Shown here piece after piece: positions 1 through 8,370 of a stretch of 64,000 nt of DNA. Position 1 is the stretch's first letter, and every line of letters begins with the position of its first letter. The stretch is from Candidatus Freyrarchaeum guaymasense (GTDB taxonomy: Archaea > Asgardarchaeota > Jordarchaeia > Jordarchaeales > Freyrarchaeaceae), in the NCBI GenBank assembly GCA_030587405.1, contig JAUQZD010000046.1, forward strand, positions 44,586-108,585, written 5' to 3'. Both the position numbers and the translations under genes were made by a program. The notes under the pieces were generated by a model. That model was not told where the DNA came from and made no database searches. It was given only the letters and a program-made list of their open reading frames with translations.

Positions 1-127
1 CAACATGGCAGATCTTTATGGGGGGGAAGCGAGTTCGTTGGTGGCTGCGTGAGAGGAAGCCTGTTTCAGGCCGGAGGAGAGATCATAAGACGTGTGAACT
101 CCAAAAAAGGAGGATGGGTGATGGATG

Positions 128-1736
128 TCAGGAGGCGTCGACCGTTTTCACGGTTTCCTCGCTGGCGACTCCTCTCCGCCTCCTCCGCCATTCCTCAACT
201 GGAATGCTGAACTGCTTCTCAACCATTGGCCGGTGGATCGTGTTGTAGGTGCAGAATGGGATTATCCGCCCATCAGGTGTGCCGTAATGGATAACGCAGC
301 GCTCAACTCTGGCAAGGTCGAGGTTGTATGGATCCTGAAAGTGCATCATCCCGATCAAGATTACGCTACGCATGAAGTCTCCTAGCGCGTTGTAGTTCCC
401 TGAGGTAAGGACGCGCCTGAAGAGGCTGAACATGAGACCCTTCTTCTTGAAGAAGCGGAGCATTCCCATGGCAACCCTCAATCTGCCTTTAAGCTTCGAG
501 AACCACCCGCCCTGAAACTCCTCAGCACACTTCTCGAAGGTCTCCATGATCCTGTCGACGTCGACGTAATGGGTGATCGGGTAAAACTCGCCGTCACCCT
601 CCACCCGGATGAAAGTTGCCATGCCGCAGTGCACGTGGTTGCCGAACTCCACCATGGGTCTGCCGAAGTAGGCTGAGAGAGCCCTAGACAATGGGGTCGG
701 GGTCGTACAGGGGTAGAAGTCGGACGTCTTGATGCGCCCTCCAGTCTGCTCCTCGCAAGCCTTGATGACTTCTGGGATCGTTATCCGCATCTCCATCCTT
801 TTTGATTCATCGATCCTCCCTGTGATGCTTACTGGCTGGAAGATTATACCCCGCACCACGTCATAGTTCTCAACGGCAAAACGTATGATATCGCCTATCT
901 GATCATCGTTAACGCCCCTAACAACTGTTGGAACCAGTACTATGGAGTGGAGGCCCGCCTTACGGCAGTTCTCGATGGCCTTAAGCTTTAACGGGAGAAG
1001 GTTGCGTCCTCTAGCCTCAAGGTACGGCTCAGGCGTCACACCGTCAAATTGCATGTACACTGTGCTGAGGCCAGCCTCCACCAGCTCACGGCAGTAATCA
1101 ACGCTCTCTGCAAGCTTCAAAGCATTAGAGGCGATCTCAACGTGGGCGAACCCTACCTCCCTAGCCATCCTTATAAGCTCAGGGAGGTCCTCCCTGACGG
1201 TAGGTTCTCCACCAGCAAACTGAACAGCAGGGGCTGGGACGGGAACATTACGTCTGAAGTTTTCAAGCATGAACCTGATCTGCTCGGCACTGGGCTCATA
1301 GACATAACCAGAAACCGCTGCGTTAGCAAAACATATTACCCCACGCGGAACCCGGATGGAACTAAGCGTCCTCCGGGCAACATCGCGTGTTTGGGCATCG
1401 CAAATTACACCGGTTCGTTACGTCGATGAGCGCCAGTGCAGTGTAGGTTTTATGGTTTGTACATAGCCCACAGTCAAAGGGGCATCCTTGACGGGCTTCC
1501 GTTCGGGGGTTTTCTATTTTAACCCTGTTATAATTCCACTTTGTAACTTTCCTGTAGAGTTCCGCATCTCCCCAGTACACGTCCGTCACCTGTCCGTGTT
1601 CAGGGCAGGTTTTCGTTATCATTACCTTCCCGTCTTCCTCGTACACTGTCGCATCTATTACTTTCATACACTCGGGGCATATGCTCTTGGTCTGAAAGGG
1701 GAGCTCAGGGAATTGCTCGTGCACAAGCCTTTGCAC
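128..1736 (-). CDS. Tetraether (GDGT) synthase-like radical SAM protein, interrupted by a 55-nt insertion
   Basis: Homologue of the MJ0619/Tes family, which joins archaeal lipid tails into membrane-spanning tetraethers; family assignment is from recognised motifs. The 5' part (1362-1736, GTG start after a GGTGGTG ribosome site) encodes Cys20/Cys23/Cys44, Cys85/Cys89/Cys92 and the first two radical SAM cysteines (CNLRC, residues 110-114), then hits TAG. The 3' part continues in another frame from ICFANA through a GGEPT motif and FQPVSITGR to the stop at 128. Removing 1337-1391 restores CNLRCPICFANA and one 517-residue protein, the family's usual size. Flanking sequence shows no other decay, so I read it as a functional gene needing excision of the insertion. 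A pseudogene or assembly artefact remains possible. Confidence 0.85.
1337..1391 (-). other. 55-nt out-of-frame insertion in the radical SAM motif; candidate mRNA intron
   Basis: The insertion sits between the codons for Pro115 and Ile of CNLRCP/ICFANA. Its length (18 codons plus 1 nt) shifts the frame, and it carries an in-frame TAG. It is GC-rich and self-complementary: CACGC near its 5' end pairs with GCGTG near its 3' end, and inside that CCCGGA pairs with TCCGGG. The exon bases GCCC can also pair with GGGT at the insertion's 3' end, leaving AAA unpaired at the 5' junction. Ends are ambiguous by 1-2 A residues. I could not draw a strict bulge-helix-bulge by hand, so an intron is inferred from protein continuity, not from a splice motif. 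Confidence 0.6.
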
Positions 1737-1741
1737 TTTAC

Positions 1742-1758
1742 CACCACCTTTAGTGGTG
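1742..1758 (-). promoter_or_regulatory. Hairpin covering the ribosome site of the tetraether synthase gene
   Basis: On the minus strand CACCAC-TAAAG-GTGGTG forms a perfect 6-bp hairpin. Its 3' arm is the GGTGG Shine-Dalgarno sequence lying five bases before the GTG start at 1736. Folding would hide the ribosome site, suggesting temperature- or factor-dependent translation of the lipid gene; this role is inference. Confidence 0.45.
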
Positions 1759-1996
1759 TTTTAAAGAGATTTCACTTGAATGCTTATTTAATATTTTCCC
1801 GACGAAACATAATTGGAATGGTATGAACCCGAGTTGGAAAGCGTCTTACCAAGCTGGTTTTGCAGTGCTAGAAAAAGTGCTGGGAGGACGGGGAAAGGTA
1901 ATCTTAGGCAGTATGAATGGTGGCAGTTCAACCTAGCAGAGCCTAAATGTGGCTGTTCCTCCCTTTAACTATTTCATTAATGTTTCTAAAATGCTG

Positions 1997-2650
1997 TCAG
2001 CTAAAATTTTCCATCAATGAGCCTATAGTTCCGTCGAACTTTCCCCATTCAATCCTTATTCCCGCCTCTTCCGCCACTTTTTCTGCCTCCTCCCTTGTTA
2101 ATTCAGGTATTTCGATCAGGGTGAAGCTCATCTCTTCCAAGAGGTCTGGAAACCTAACCATAACTTCTTGAAGTGATTCCGTTCTACAGGTTGCTGCCAC
2201 CACCACCTTTCTCCTCCCGCCGAGCTTCCCAACCAAGCCGTGAAGGTCGGCGTTTAAGTACAGTTCGACGTCGTCGAGAACTAGAATTTTCTTGCTTCTT
2301 TCAGGAAATGGGGGCATATCACTCAGTTCAGGGATCTTATCTCTCCTAATCTTCACGACCCTGTAACCTTTCAACTTTCTTAGAGCCTCGTAAAGCATCC
2401 TGGTTTTCCCCGCCTTCCTCCTTCCAGCTATGATCACGCTCCTTCCGGAAGACAACGCATCTTCAACTAATCCATCAACATCACGCCTGTAATAGTACGG
2501 CTTATACCCTTTAACACCCATATCTTCAGGTGAAACATCCCCTGCATCCTTAAACAATTCGAGAAACTCCCTTGGAACGGTCAGCCTCCCCCAGACACGC
2601 TCGATAATCCAGTTAAGTACGCCATATAACTTGAAGAGAAGATACGCCAA
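1997..2650 (-). CDS. STAND-type P-loop ATPase, apparently C-terminally truncated
   Basis: A 217-residue protein with a Walker A loop (GRRKAGKT, near residue 78), a Walker B strand (KILVLDDVE, near 125) and a hydrophobic N-terminus that may associate with membrane. It resembles archaeal STAND/AAA-like signalling ATPases. Those usually continue for hundreds of residues after the DGTIGS motif, whereas this one stops about eight residues later, so sensor and effector regions are missing. The sequence after the stop contains only short fragments in other frames, consistent with decay. Function and activity are unknown; the ATPase fold call is good, the family name less so. Confidence 0.6.
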   Translation of the reverse strand: MAYLLFKLYGVLNWIIERVWGRLTVPREFLELFKDAGDVSPEDMGVKGYKPYYYRRDVDGLVEDALSSGRSVIIAGRRKAGKTRMLYEALRKLKGYRVVKIRRDKIPELSDMPPFPERSKKILVLDDVELYLNADLHGLVGKLGGRRKVVVAATCRTESLQEVMVRFPDLLEEMSFTLIEIPELTREEAEKVAEEAGIRIEWGKFDGTIGSLMENFS

Positions 2651-2727
2651 GGAGGTTCAACCCCCTCGTCTTCCTAACAACCCTTAAACGGAAAAACGGA
2701 GGTTAACATATAAGTAATAAGTGATCA

Positions 2728-2754
2728 TGGTCTGGGGGAATATCGCCCCCACCA
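2728..2754. other. Intergenic stem-loop
   Basis: TGGT-ct-GGGGG, a 7-nt loop, then CCCCC-ACCA gives a 9-bp stem with a 2-nt bulge. It lies in the 240-nt gap between the VWA gene and the downstream ATPase gene, both on the minus strand. It may be a terminator, a processing site or a small RNA. I see no ORF in this gap. Confidence 0.35.
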
Positions 2755-2889
2755 ATCAGTAAGCTATCTATCGTTATCCAAAAGCCATCAAAGGTGATGT
2801 TGAAGTAGGTGGGAAAAATTGCGTTAACAAGAAAAGGGGAGAAGGGTGAATAAACATTTTTATGGGAGAGTACGAACTTTCATGAGAGG

Positions 2890-4224
2890 TTATCTTCTGA
2901 AAAGCCCACGCTTTTTCCTTTCTTCTTTCTTTTCCTTTTTCTCCTCTGCTTTGCTAACGGGCTCTTCTACGGGAACCTCGGGTGGCGCCTGCTCCTTTTG
3001 GTGAATGGATTTAGTGAAGGTCCTGGCGAGTTCACCATACCAGGAAAGCAGCTTTCCAAGGTCTGAAGCGTAGAAGTAAACGCCACCTGTCATCGAGGCG
3101 ATTTGCTGCATCAGAACCTCGTTAACCTCGCCTCCGATACCCACAGTGTAGAGCACGACGTTAGGCATCCGTGCAATCTCGTTTTCAACGATGGCCCTTA
3201 CTGATTCCTCTCTATCGGTTCCTTGCGGGAAGCCGTCGGTAAGGAAAACGAGCATGGTGTTCGTCCCTTTAAACTCGTTTTTAAGGATGGAAGCTGCCTT
3301 TCTTAGGGCGTCGCTCATGTTCGTGTACCCGCCCGTTTTATATGCCACTTCCTTCAGGATCGTGTTTGCTACATCCTCTATGTTTCCTGTGGCTGCATCA
3401 AAGTAGTTGTTATGGTTGAACTTTATGATTTCTGCTTCGTCGTGGTATGTTATTATAGCTACTTTTTCCCCGTATCCTCTTCCCACCTTCTCTGCCAGGT
3501 AGAGGAGAGCTGCAAACGCTGCCCCATGCCTTCTTCTCACCGTTTCTCCTTCCTCGAATCTTGTGAGGAAGTCGGCTATGTCCTCCGAGGTTAGGAGGCT
3601 GATTATTCCCTCTCTTGCCGGTGCTATGTTTGTTACTTCCATGTCCTTAGTGCTCATGCTTCCTGAAATGTCTATTAGGAGTATTGCATTAAAGGGCATA
3701 GCCGGCCCTATAGGCACTATTTCAGCTTTCTCCATCTCCGCCCAGTTAACTATGGCAAGCTCCCTTCCCTTTAAGTCCGGTTTGGTTGCTTCTATCGAGA
3801 TGTTAGAGTTGAGGTCCTTCCAGCGTATTTTCATTTTCTTGAAGATCACCCGTTTGTCCAGTAGTTTTTTGAGTTCTTTCCTTCTTTCCTGCGCTATCTT
3901 AAAGACGTCCTCGGGTTTCTGATCTCCTAGGGGTTCTATTCCTATTACGAGCTCCCTAAGAGGCTGAATTCTCCCCGCGTATTTCTCAACTTTCACTGTG
4001 AAGCCTTCGTCTAGCCCACAGGATTCAACAAGGGTAGAATCTATGTGTATTGTTCCTTTTTGAACCTTTTTATCCGTATATGCTGGTGCTGCTCCAAAGT
4101 TTCCTGTTGTAGGGTCTTCAAATATGATTATCGTGCCTTCAAAGATGTTTTGTGATGCAGCATCTTCAGGGTTTAGAAGGGCTGCTCCTTCCCGCTCCCC
4201 TGCTTTAACTATTTCAAGCTCCAT
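2890..4224 (-). CDS. VWA-domain protein with CDC48-N-like N-terminal barrel
   Basis: A 444-residue cytosolic protein. Residues 1-150 resemble the double-psi-barrel and Nc lobes of CDC48/VAT N-domains, which bind substrates and adaptors. A von Willebrand A domain follows, with a complete MIDAS metal motif (DISGS near 185, distal T and D in LTDGFPQGT). The C-terminal tail is Lys/Glu/Arg-rich and probably disordered. No AAA ATPase is fused or adjacent, so it may be an adaptor or scaffold for one encoded elsewhere. I chose the ATG at 4224 because GAGGTGAGG lies just before it; the frame is open to 4323, but that stretch holds a TATA-like element. Confidence 0.75.
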   Translation of the reverse strand: MELEIVKAGEREGAALLNPEDAASQNIFEGTIIIFEDPTTGNFGAAPAYTDKKVQKGTIHIDSTLVESCGLDEGFTVKVEKYAGRIQPLRELVIGIEPLGDQKPEDVFKIAQERRKELKKLLDKRVIFKKMKIRWKDLNSNISIEATKPDLKGRELAIVNWAEMEKAEIVPIGPAMPFNAILLIDISGSMSTKDMEVTNIAPAREGIISLLTSEDIADFLTRFEEGETVRRRHGAAFAALLYLAEKVGRGYGEKVAIITYHDEAEIIKFNHNNYFDAATGNIEDVANTILKEVAYKTGGYTNMSDALRKAASILKNEFKGTNTMLVFLTDGFPQGTDREESVRAIVENEIARMPNVVLYTVGIGGEVNEVLMQQIASMTGGVYFYASDLGKLLSWYGELARTFTKSIHQKEQAPPEVPVEEPVSKAEEKKEKKEERKKRGLFRR

Positions 4225-4413
4225 TTCCTCACCTCGGAAAGAAGAGGAAACACCAATAACTTTTTCTTTAAACCGAGAAATATAGTTTTTCCCGAGAAAG
4301 AAGGAGTCTTTCCCGTTATTCACGGTTCTATCCTGTTAATAATGGCTATGAATTGCCGCTCATATGCTGCCTGCGTATGAGGAGGCCGCCCGAACCTTCT
4401 TCCTTCGTTTCCA

Positions 4414-5127
4414 CTACCGTTCTCCGAGATGGTCTCTGAAGATTTGAGTTACGGCTTCTACGAATCCTTCCCCGTAAGGCTTCGTGGTTACGTGGTCGGC
4501 TATTTCCTTAAGGGATTGAGGGGCGTTCCTGAGGGCTACCCCGTATCCGCATTCATGAAGGAGATCCACGTCGTTAAGTCCATCCCCTATTCCAACGGCT
4601 TCACAGCTTCTTATTCCCAGCCTTTTGAGCGTTTCCCTTATTCCTGTCGCCTTGCTGACGTTAGGATCAGCAAGGTGAATGGCGTAGCCTGAGTCAAAAA
4701 TGTTAACTTTTATCCCGGAACGACTTAGCGCCTCCTTCAGCTTCTCCACTGTCACCGTCCTCCTGAGAACCACGTCCGTCAACCTAAAAATTTGATCTAT
4801 TTCCTGTATCGTGTTCCCTAGGGCTTTTTTGAGGACGGTAAGAGCTTTAAGAGGGGCCTCCTTTGAGGCTAAAACTTGAAGAGGAGGCTTCCAGAAGGGG
4901 GCACCTATTACCCCGCCATTTTCCGCTATAAAAGGCCCATTTGACCCCATGTAAAGGGATAAGGTCATCAAGGTGCAAGCAGTGTTGCCTGAACACAGGA
5001 TTACGGGTATCTTCCTAGCTAGTTTTCGTATGAGCTCCACTGCGGGCAGGTGAAGAGCCGTTCCCTCGCCGGTGAGGGTGCCATCTACATCCGTTATAAG
5101 CACCTTAAACTCCATTTCCATCTCCAT
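4414..5127 (-). CDS. HAD phosphatase, archaeal phosphoglycolate phosphatase type
   Basis: A 237-residue HAD-superfamily protein with the nucleophile motif DVDGT (near residue 14), motif II (CSGN, near 45) and the C-terminal GIGDGLNDVDLL motif that binds magnesium. The C2-type cap and length match archaeal phosphoglycolate phosphatase, which removes 2-phosphoglycolate formed during DNA repair. Related sugar-phosphate phosphatases such as SPP look very similar, so the substrate is uncertain. It is followed by 22 nt and then the end of the alcohol dehydrogenase gene, all on the minus strand, so co-transcription is possible. Confidence 0.75.
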   Translation of the reverse strand: MEMEMEFKVLITDVDGTLTGEGTALHLPAVELIRKLARKIPVILCSGNTACTLMTLSLYMGSNGPFIAENGGVIGAPFWKPPLQVLASKEAPLKALTVLKKALGNTIQEIDQIFRLTDVVLRRTVTVEKLKEALSRSGIKVNIFDSGYAIHLADPNVSKATGIRETLKRLGIRSCEAVGIGDGLNDVDLLHECGYGVALRNAPQSLKEIADHVTTKPYGEGFVEAVTQIFRDHLGER

Positions 5128-5149
5128 GCCCTTAACGACTCATGGTTTT

Positions 5150-6100
5150 TCAGGGTTTAAGCAGTATTTTAATTGCTTTCCTGTCTTCAGCATGCTTGAA
5201 GGCTTCCAGCCCTCTTTCCAGCGGGTACCGGGACGTTACTAAGGGTTTCACTTGGACGAGGCCATGCTGGAGGAGGCGGATGGCTGGAGGGAAGGGTCCA
5301 CACCGCGACCCAATAATTGATAGTTCATCCACTACGATGGCAGAGTAATCGACGGGCGCTTGCTGGTTGTACGTGCTTTTCGCCACGACCACGCCTCGAG
5401 GCTTTACGAGGGTCCTTGCGATGCTGATTCCCTGAGGGTTTCCGGTGCACTCCACAACCATGTCTGCTTTTTCCTTTGGCAACTCGGTGTAGGAGGCTGT
5501 CTTAACGCCCAGCCTCCGTGCCACATCCATCTTCTCAGGATGCTTCCCTATGAGAAGCGTGTCGCAGCCGTGGAGGCGTATGACTTGGGATGCTAGGAGG
5601 CCAAGACGTCCGTCGCCGAGGACGTAAACGGTCCACTCTGGTTTGACGTGTACTTGGGATGTTATTTCTAGGCATGCGGCTAAGGGCTCCGTGAAGACTG
5701 CTTCTTGATCTTCAACATTGTCAGGAACAAGGTGGAGGTTTCTTTCAGGGGTGAGAACGTATTCTGCGAAGGCACCGTCCGCGCCCATTATTCCAAGCAC
5801 CTTTCTTTGGGGACAGTGCCGCTCTAGGCCGCTGGTGCAAAAGCTGCACTCGCCACAGTAAATATTTATCTCAGAAACCACCCTTTTACCGATGAGTTCG
5901 GGGTCTGATGCCTTCTCCACCACGCCTACGAATTCGTGTCCTAGAACCCCCTTGAAGGACATGTAGCCTCGCGTTATCTCTAAGTCTGTTTTACATATTC
6001 CCGCTAGGGACACCTTGACTAAGGCCCATCCTGGCTCAGGCTCCCTTATGGGGTAGTCTTCCACGTAGCGTAACGCGCCATCGAACACTAGCGCCTTCAA
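5150..6100 (-). CDS. Zinc-dependent medium-chain alcohol/polyol dehydrogenase
   Basis: A 316-residue MDR-superfamily oxidoreductase. The catalytic zinc ligands are visible (Cys of GICKTD, His/Glu of GHEFVG), as is the structural-zinc cysteine cluster CGECSFC...C at about residues 77-94 and a Rossmann core with VLGDGRLGLLASQ. It should oxidise an alcohol, polyol or sugar with NAD(P). It is shorter than the usual 340-350 residues, mainly in the C-terminal part. Its start overlaps the stop of the upstream metallo-beta-lactamase gene by 4 nt, so the two are translationally coupled. The substrate is not predictable. Confidence 0.85.
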   Translation of the reverse strand: MKALVFDGALRYVEDYPIREPEPGWALVKVSLAGICKTDLEITRGYMSFKGVLGHEFVGVVEKASDPELIGKRVVSEINIYCGECSFCTSGLERHCPQRKVLGIMGADGAFAEYVLTPERNLHLVPDNVEDQEAVFTEPLAACLEITSQVHVKPEWTVYVLGDGRLGLLASQVIRLHGCDTLLIGKHPEKMDVARRLGVKTASYTELPKEKADMVVECTGNPQGISIARTLVKPRGVVVAKSTYNQQAPVDYSAIVVDELSIIGSRCGPFPPAIRLLQHGLVQVKPLVTSRYPLERGLEAFKHAEDRKAIKILLKP

Positions 6101-6750
6101 AACGTTTCCCCTCCTATTCCTCTTCCCTCCATAAGGGAAAGGGCATATCTATAGTTTGCCTCCAAGTTCCTCGACGCCCCTTTTAGGACGATGTTCCCGT
6201 GTCCTGGAAGGAGGAGGTCGACTTCCAGCCTTAGGAGGCGGGATATGGATGAGGCCAGCTGCCTTATGCTTCCCCCAGGGAGATCGAAACGTCCTATGCC
6301 ATAGGCGAAAACGGTGTCTCCTGAGAAGAGGATCTTCCGGCCCGGCTCATAGAGACATATGGATCCTGGTGAATGGCCAGGAGTGTGAATAACATGTAGA
6401 CTGCAACTTCCAACATTCACTACGTCTCCGTCTGAGAGGATCTTCTCAGGCGGGACTCCTATGGACTCTACGAAGCGTGCTTCAGCCCTGTGAACCAGCA
6501 CTTCTGGCTCGGACGACTTGTGAAAGTCGGGGAGACCTCCTATATGGTCGGGATGCGTGTGCGTTATAACTATTCTTGCCACGTCACGGGGGTTCACCCC
6601 TAAGCCCTGCATCTCCCTGAAAATGTACTTTTTAGGTGCTCTAGGTCCTCCAGCGTCCACCAAGGTTAGCTCCCCTTCACCGATGATGTAAACGTTAGAT
6701 GAGAAAAAACGTCCGGGAACCATTCGAAGCCACCGAACAGGTATCATCAT
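6097..6750 (-). CDS. Metallo-beta-lactamase-fold hydrolase
   Basis: A 217-residue MBL-fold protein with the metal motif THTHPDHIGG (HxHxDH) near residue 62, a second histidine in HTPGHSPGS, the bridging aspartate in FSGDTVF and the last histidine in LLPGHG. This glyoxalase II-like branch hydrolyses thioesters or other small esters with two metal ions. It is first in a two-gene operon with the Zn alcohol dehydrogenase (4-nt overlap), so it may act on the oxidised product. The substrate is unknown. Confidence 0.85.
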   Translation of the reverse strand: MMIPVRWLRMVPGRFFSSNVYIIGEGELTLVDAGGPRAPKKYIFREMQGLGVNPRDVARIVITHTHPDHIGGLPDFHKSSEPEVLVHRAEARFVESIGVPPEKILSDGDVVNVGSCSLHVIHTPGHSPGSICLYEPGRKILFSGDTVFAYGIGRFDLPGGSIRQLASSISRLLRLEVDLLLPGHGNIVLKGASRNLEANYRYALSLMEGRGIGGETF

Positions 6751-6885
6751 CTCCCGTCCAGAACTTGCATTACATGCTTTCTAAGGGGATCATCGGGGGT
6801 GAGTGAGCCCTCAACGAAGGCTGCCTCTTTTCGGGTGCTTCCCTCACCGGTCGCCAATATACATTGAAGGTTTTAGTCTCTTGAA

Positions 6886-6902
6886 AAAGTTTCTTAAACT
6901 TT
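6886..6902. promoter_or_regulatory. Perfect 7-bp inverted repeat in divergent promoter region
   Basis: AAAGTTT-ctt-AAACTTT lies in the 250-nt gap between the divergent MBL-fold gene and the SCP2-like gene. A dyad of this size in an AT-rich archaeal promoter is a plausible repressor site. No regulator can be assigned. Confidence 0.35.
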
Positions 6903-7000
6903 AATGGGCTGATATCCAGTAAGTATTTTAACGCTGGTTTCGCTTTCATGGTTAGTGTGGCTGGAAGGAAGCTAAAAGGGTTTTATGTGAGGGATCGTGG

Positions 7001-7426
7001 ATGGTGACGGGTTTGAAAGATGAGTTGCTGAAGAAAGCTATGTCATTTTACCCAAATCATCCAGATCTGATGAAGCATTTAAAAGTCGGGTCAATATGGG
7101 AGTATAGGGTTTTCTCGCCTACCCTAGACGGGGAAGAGATCCTTGTTTTCCACTTGATGAAAATGGGGAATAGTGAACTTGCGCTCAAGGAGGGAGGTGC
7201 TCCGGAAAAGCCCGACCTAATCCTGTATTTCACCGTTAAGGCTATGCTTCAGCTCATCGAAAACTCGAAGAATGCCCATGAATACTATAGAGAGTACAGG
7301 AGAATCCTAGAGGAACCATCCCGAGAAGTCGAGTTAGATTATAAGATTAACAAAAACAGGTTGAAGCTGTGGAGGGCGGGGTATAGGGAGTGGGCAAACG
7401 AGTTCGGATTCACAAAGTACATGTAG
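7001..7426 (+). CDS. SCP2-like small protein, function unknown
   Basis: A 141-residue soluble protein without signal peptide or membrane segment. The pattern EEILVFHLMKMG...KPDLILYFTVKAMLQLI resembles SCP2 (sterol carrier) fold proteins, which bind a lipid or other hydrophobic ligand; this is a fold-level impression only. The C-terminal half is rich in Lys, Arg and aromatic residues. A GTGAGGGA ribosome site precedes the start. It is a single gene between a divergent MBL-fold gene and a convergent Lrp-type regulator. Confidence 0.55.
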   Translation: MVTGLKDELLKKAMSFYPNHPDLMKHLKVGSIWEYRVFSPTLDGEEILVFHLMKMGNSELALKEGGAPEKPDLILYFTVKAMLQLIENSKNAHEYYREYRRILEEPSREVELDYKINKNRLKLWRAGYREWANEFGFTKYM

Positions 7427-7447
7427 GCATTCTGCAAGCGTGCCTTT

Positions 7448-8029
7448 CTAGAGGGGGCCACGGTACGCCTTCGATGGAGGGCATCCTGGACAGTTATTTT
7501 CCAGATAGTAGTTGCATGACGAGCACTCCGCTCCGCACGGAGGCTCTTCACCCAGCATCTTATCTACCCTCACGGCCAGATATGGGGAGTAATGGATTTC
7601 ATTGAAAACTTGCAGTTCAGCCTCTAAAACGCCCTCTTGAGACTTAACCGAGTTGAGCAGACCTTCAAGGGCGCCTCTACATTCACCCACCACGAGCATC
7701 ATCACCGTTTGGGTATTGTTCCTGCGGGTGAAAAGGGAAACTACCTTAGGACAGTTCTCGAAGCAGCCAACTAAGTTTTTAAGGCAGCCTTGTTGTAGCT
7801 GAACGGTTATGCTTGCAGGCTGAAGCTTAAAGAGTGAATGGTTTAACAGGGCAGAAACACTAACCACATTCTTCTCTATTAGCTTGGCAAGGCGCTTTTT
7901 AACCCCCATGCTGGTAAACCCTATTTCTGCACTAAGTTCGACAAGCTTTGACCTGCCGTTCTTCCGCAACATAGCGATCAATTTCCGGTCTATTTCATCC
8001 AAAAGCTTTTCCTGCAACCTAACAACCAT
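7448..8029 (-). CDS. Lrp/AsnC-type regulator with cysteine-rich tail
   Basis: A 193-residue protein with an AsnC-type helix-turn-helix (DEIDRKLIAMLRKNGRSKLVELSAEIG, residues about 10-35), an Lrp-like ligand region, and a C-terminal cysteine cluster (CGAECSSC, then CPGC) near residues 165-185. The tail could bind zinc or an iron-sulfur cluster and make the regulator metal- or redox-responsive; that is inference. It is monocistronic and divergent from tfe across a 340-nt AT-rich gap holding inverted repeats that are its most likely target, or that of a related regulator. Confidence 0.8.
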   Translation of the reverse strand: MVVRLQEKLLDEIDRKLIAMLRKNGRSKLVELSAEIGFTSMGVKKRLAKLIEKNVVSVSALLNHSLFKLQPASITVQLQQGCLKNLVGCFENCPKVVSLFTRRNNTQTVMMLVVGECRGALEGLLNSVKSQEGVLEAELQVFNEIHYSPYLAVRVDKMLGEEPPCGAECSSCNYYLENNCPGCPPSKAYRGPL

Positions 8030-8156
8030 CCCGTGATTCTTTAACTTAACATGCTTACGAACACAACCGAACTAAATTTAGCAGAGTTTAATCACTTCTA
8101 AGGGAAGGTGAGTATTAAGTGTACTGTTGCAACCATTTAGTGAAGTTTACTAAATA

Positions 8157-8204
8157 AACAGTTCCTTAAGAATGTTATGGTAACTGTTTCTTAAAATGAT
8201 ATGG
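8157..8204. promoter_or_regulatory. Inverted and direct repeats between the Lrp gene and tfe
   Basis: AACAGTT (8157-8163) and its reverse complement AACTGTT (8182-8188) are 18 nt apart. The surrounding 23-24 nt are also an imperfect direct repeat (8157-8180 and 8182-8204, both ending in TATGG). The rest of the gap 8030-8370 is AT-rich, with a TATA-like ACATATATAGC near 8320 for tfe. A dimeric Lrp-type operator is plausible. Confidence 0.45.
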
Positions 8205-8370
8205 AAGGTTTTAACAGAACTCGGCTTTAAAATACAAAAAAACGTTTAAAATAATTATTTATGATGTCAAATTTAGAGGTAAACTTAGAAAAGGCAAGAT
8301 TTTTTAAGGATAAACTCTACATATATAGCTTAGGGGGTTCCTCTGTACACGGGAAAGGCGGTGGAGTAAC

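Noticed and set aside
1..127. Gene or RNA at the left edge
   Set aside because: Only short chance frames; no tRNA fold or motif. It is the region after the tetraether synthase stop.
1337..1391. Programmed ribosome bypassing as in T4 gene 60
   Set aside because: The take-off (CCA) and landing (ATA) codons do not match and no suitable landing repeat is present.
1337..1430. A textbook bulge-helix-bulge at the ends of the tetraether synthase insertion
   Set aside because: Several alignments gave a 4-5 bp central helix (for example CACGC/GCGTG), but none placed two 3-nt bulges at both required cut sites. I keep the intron idea on protein continuity only.
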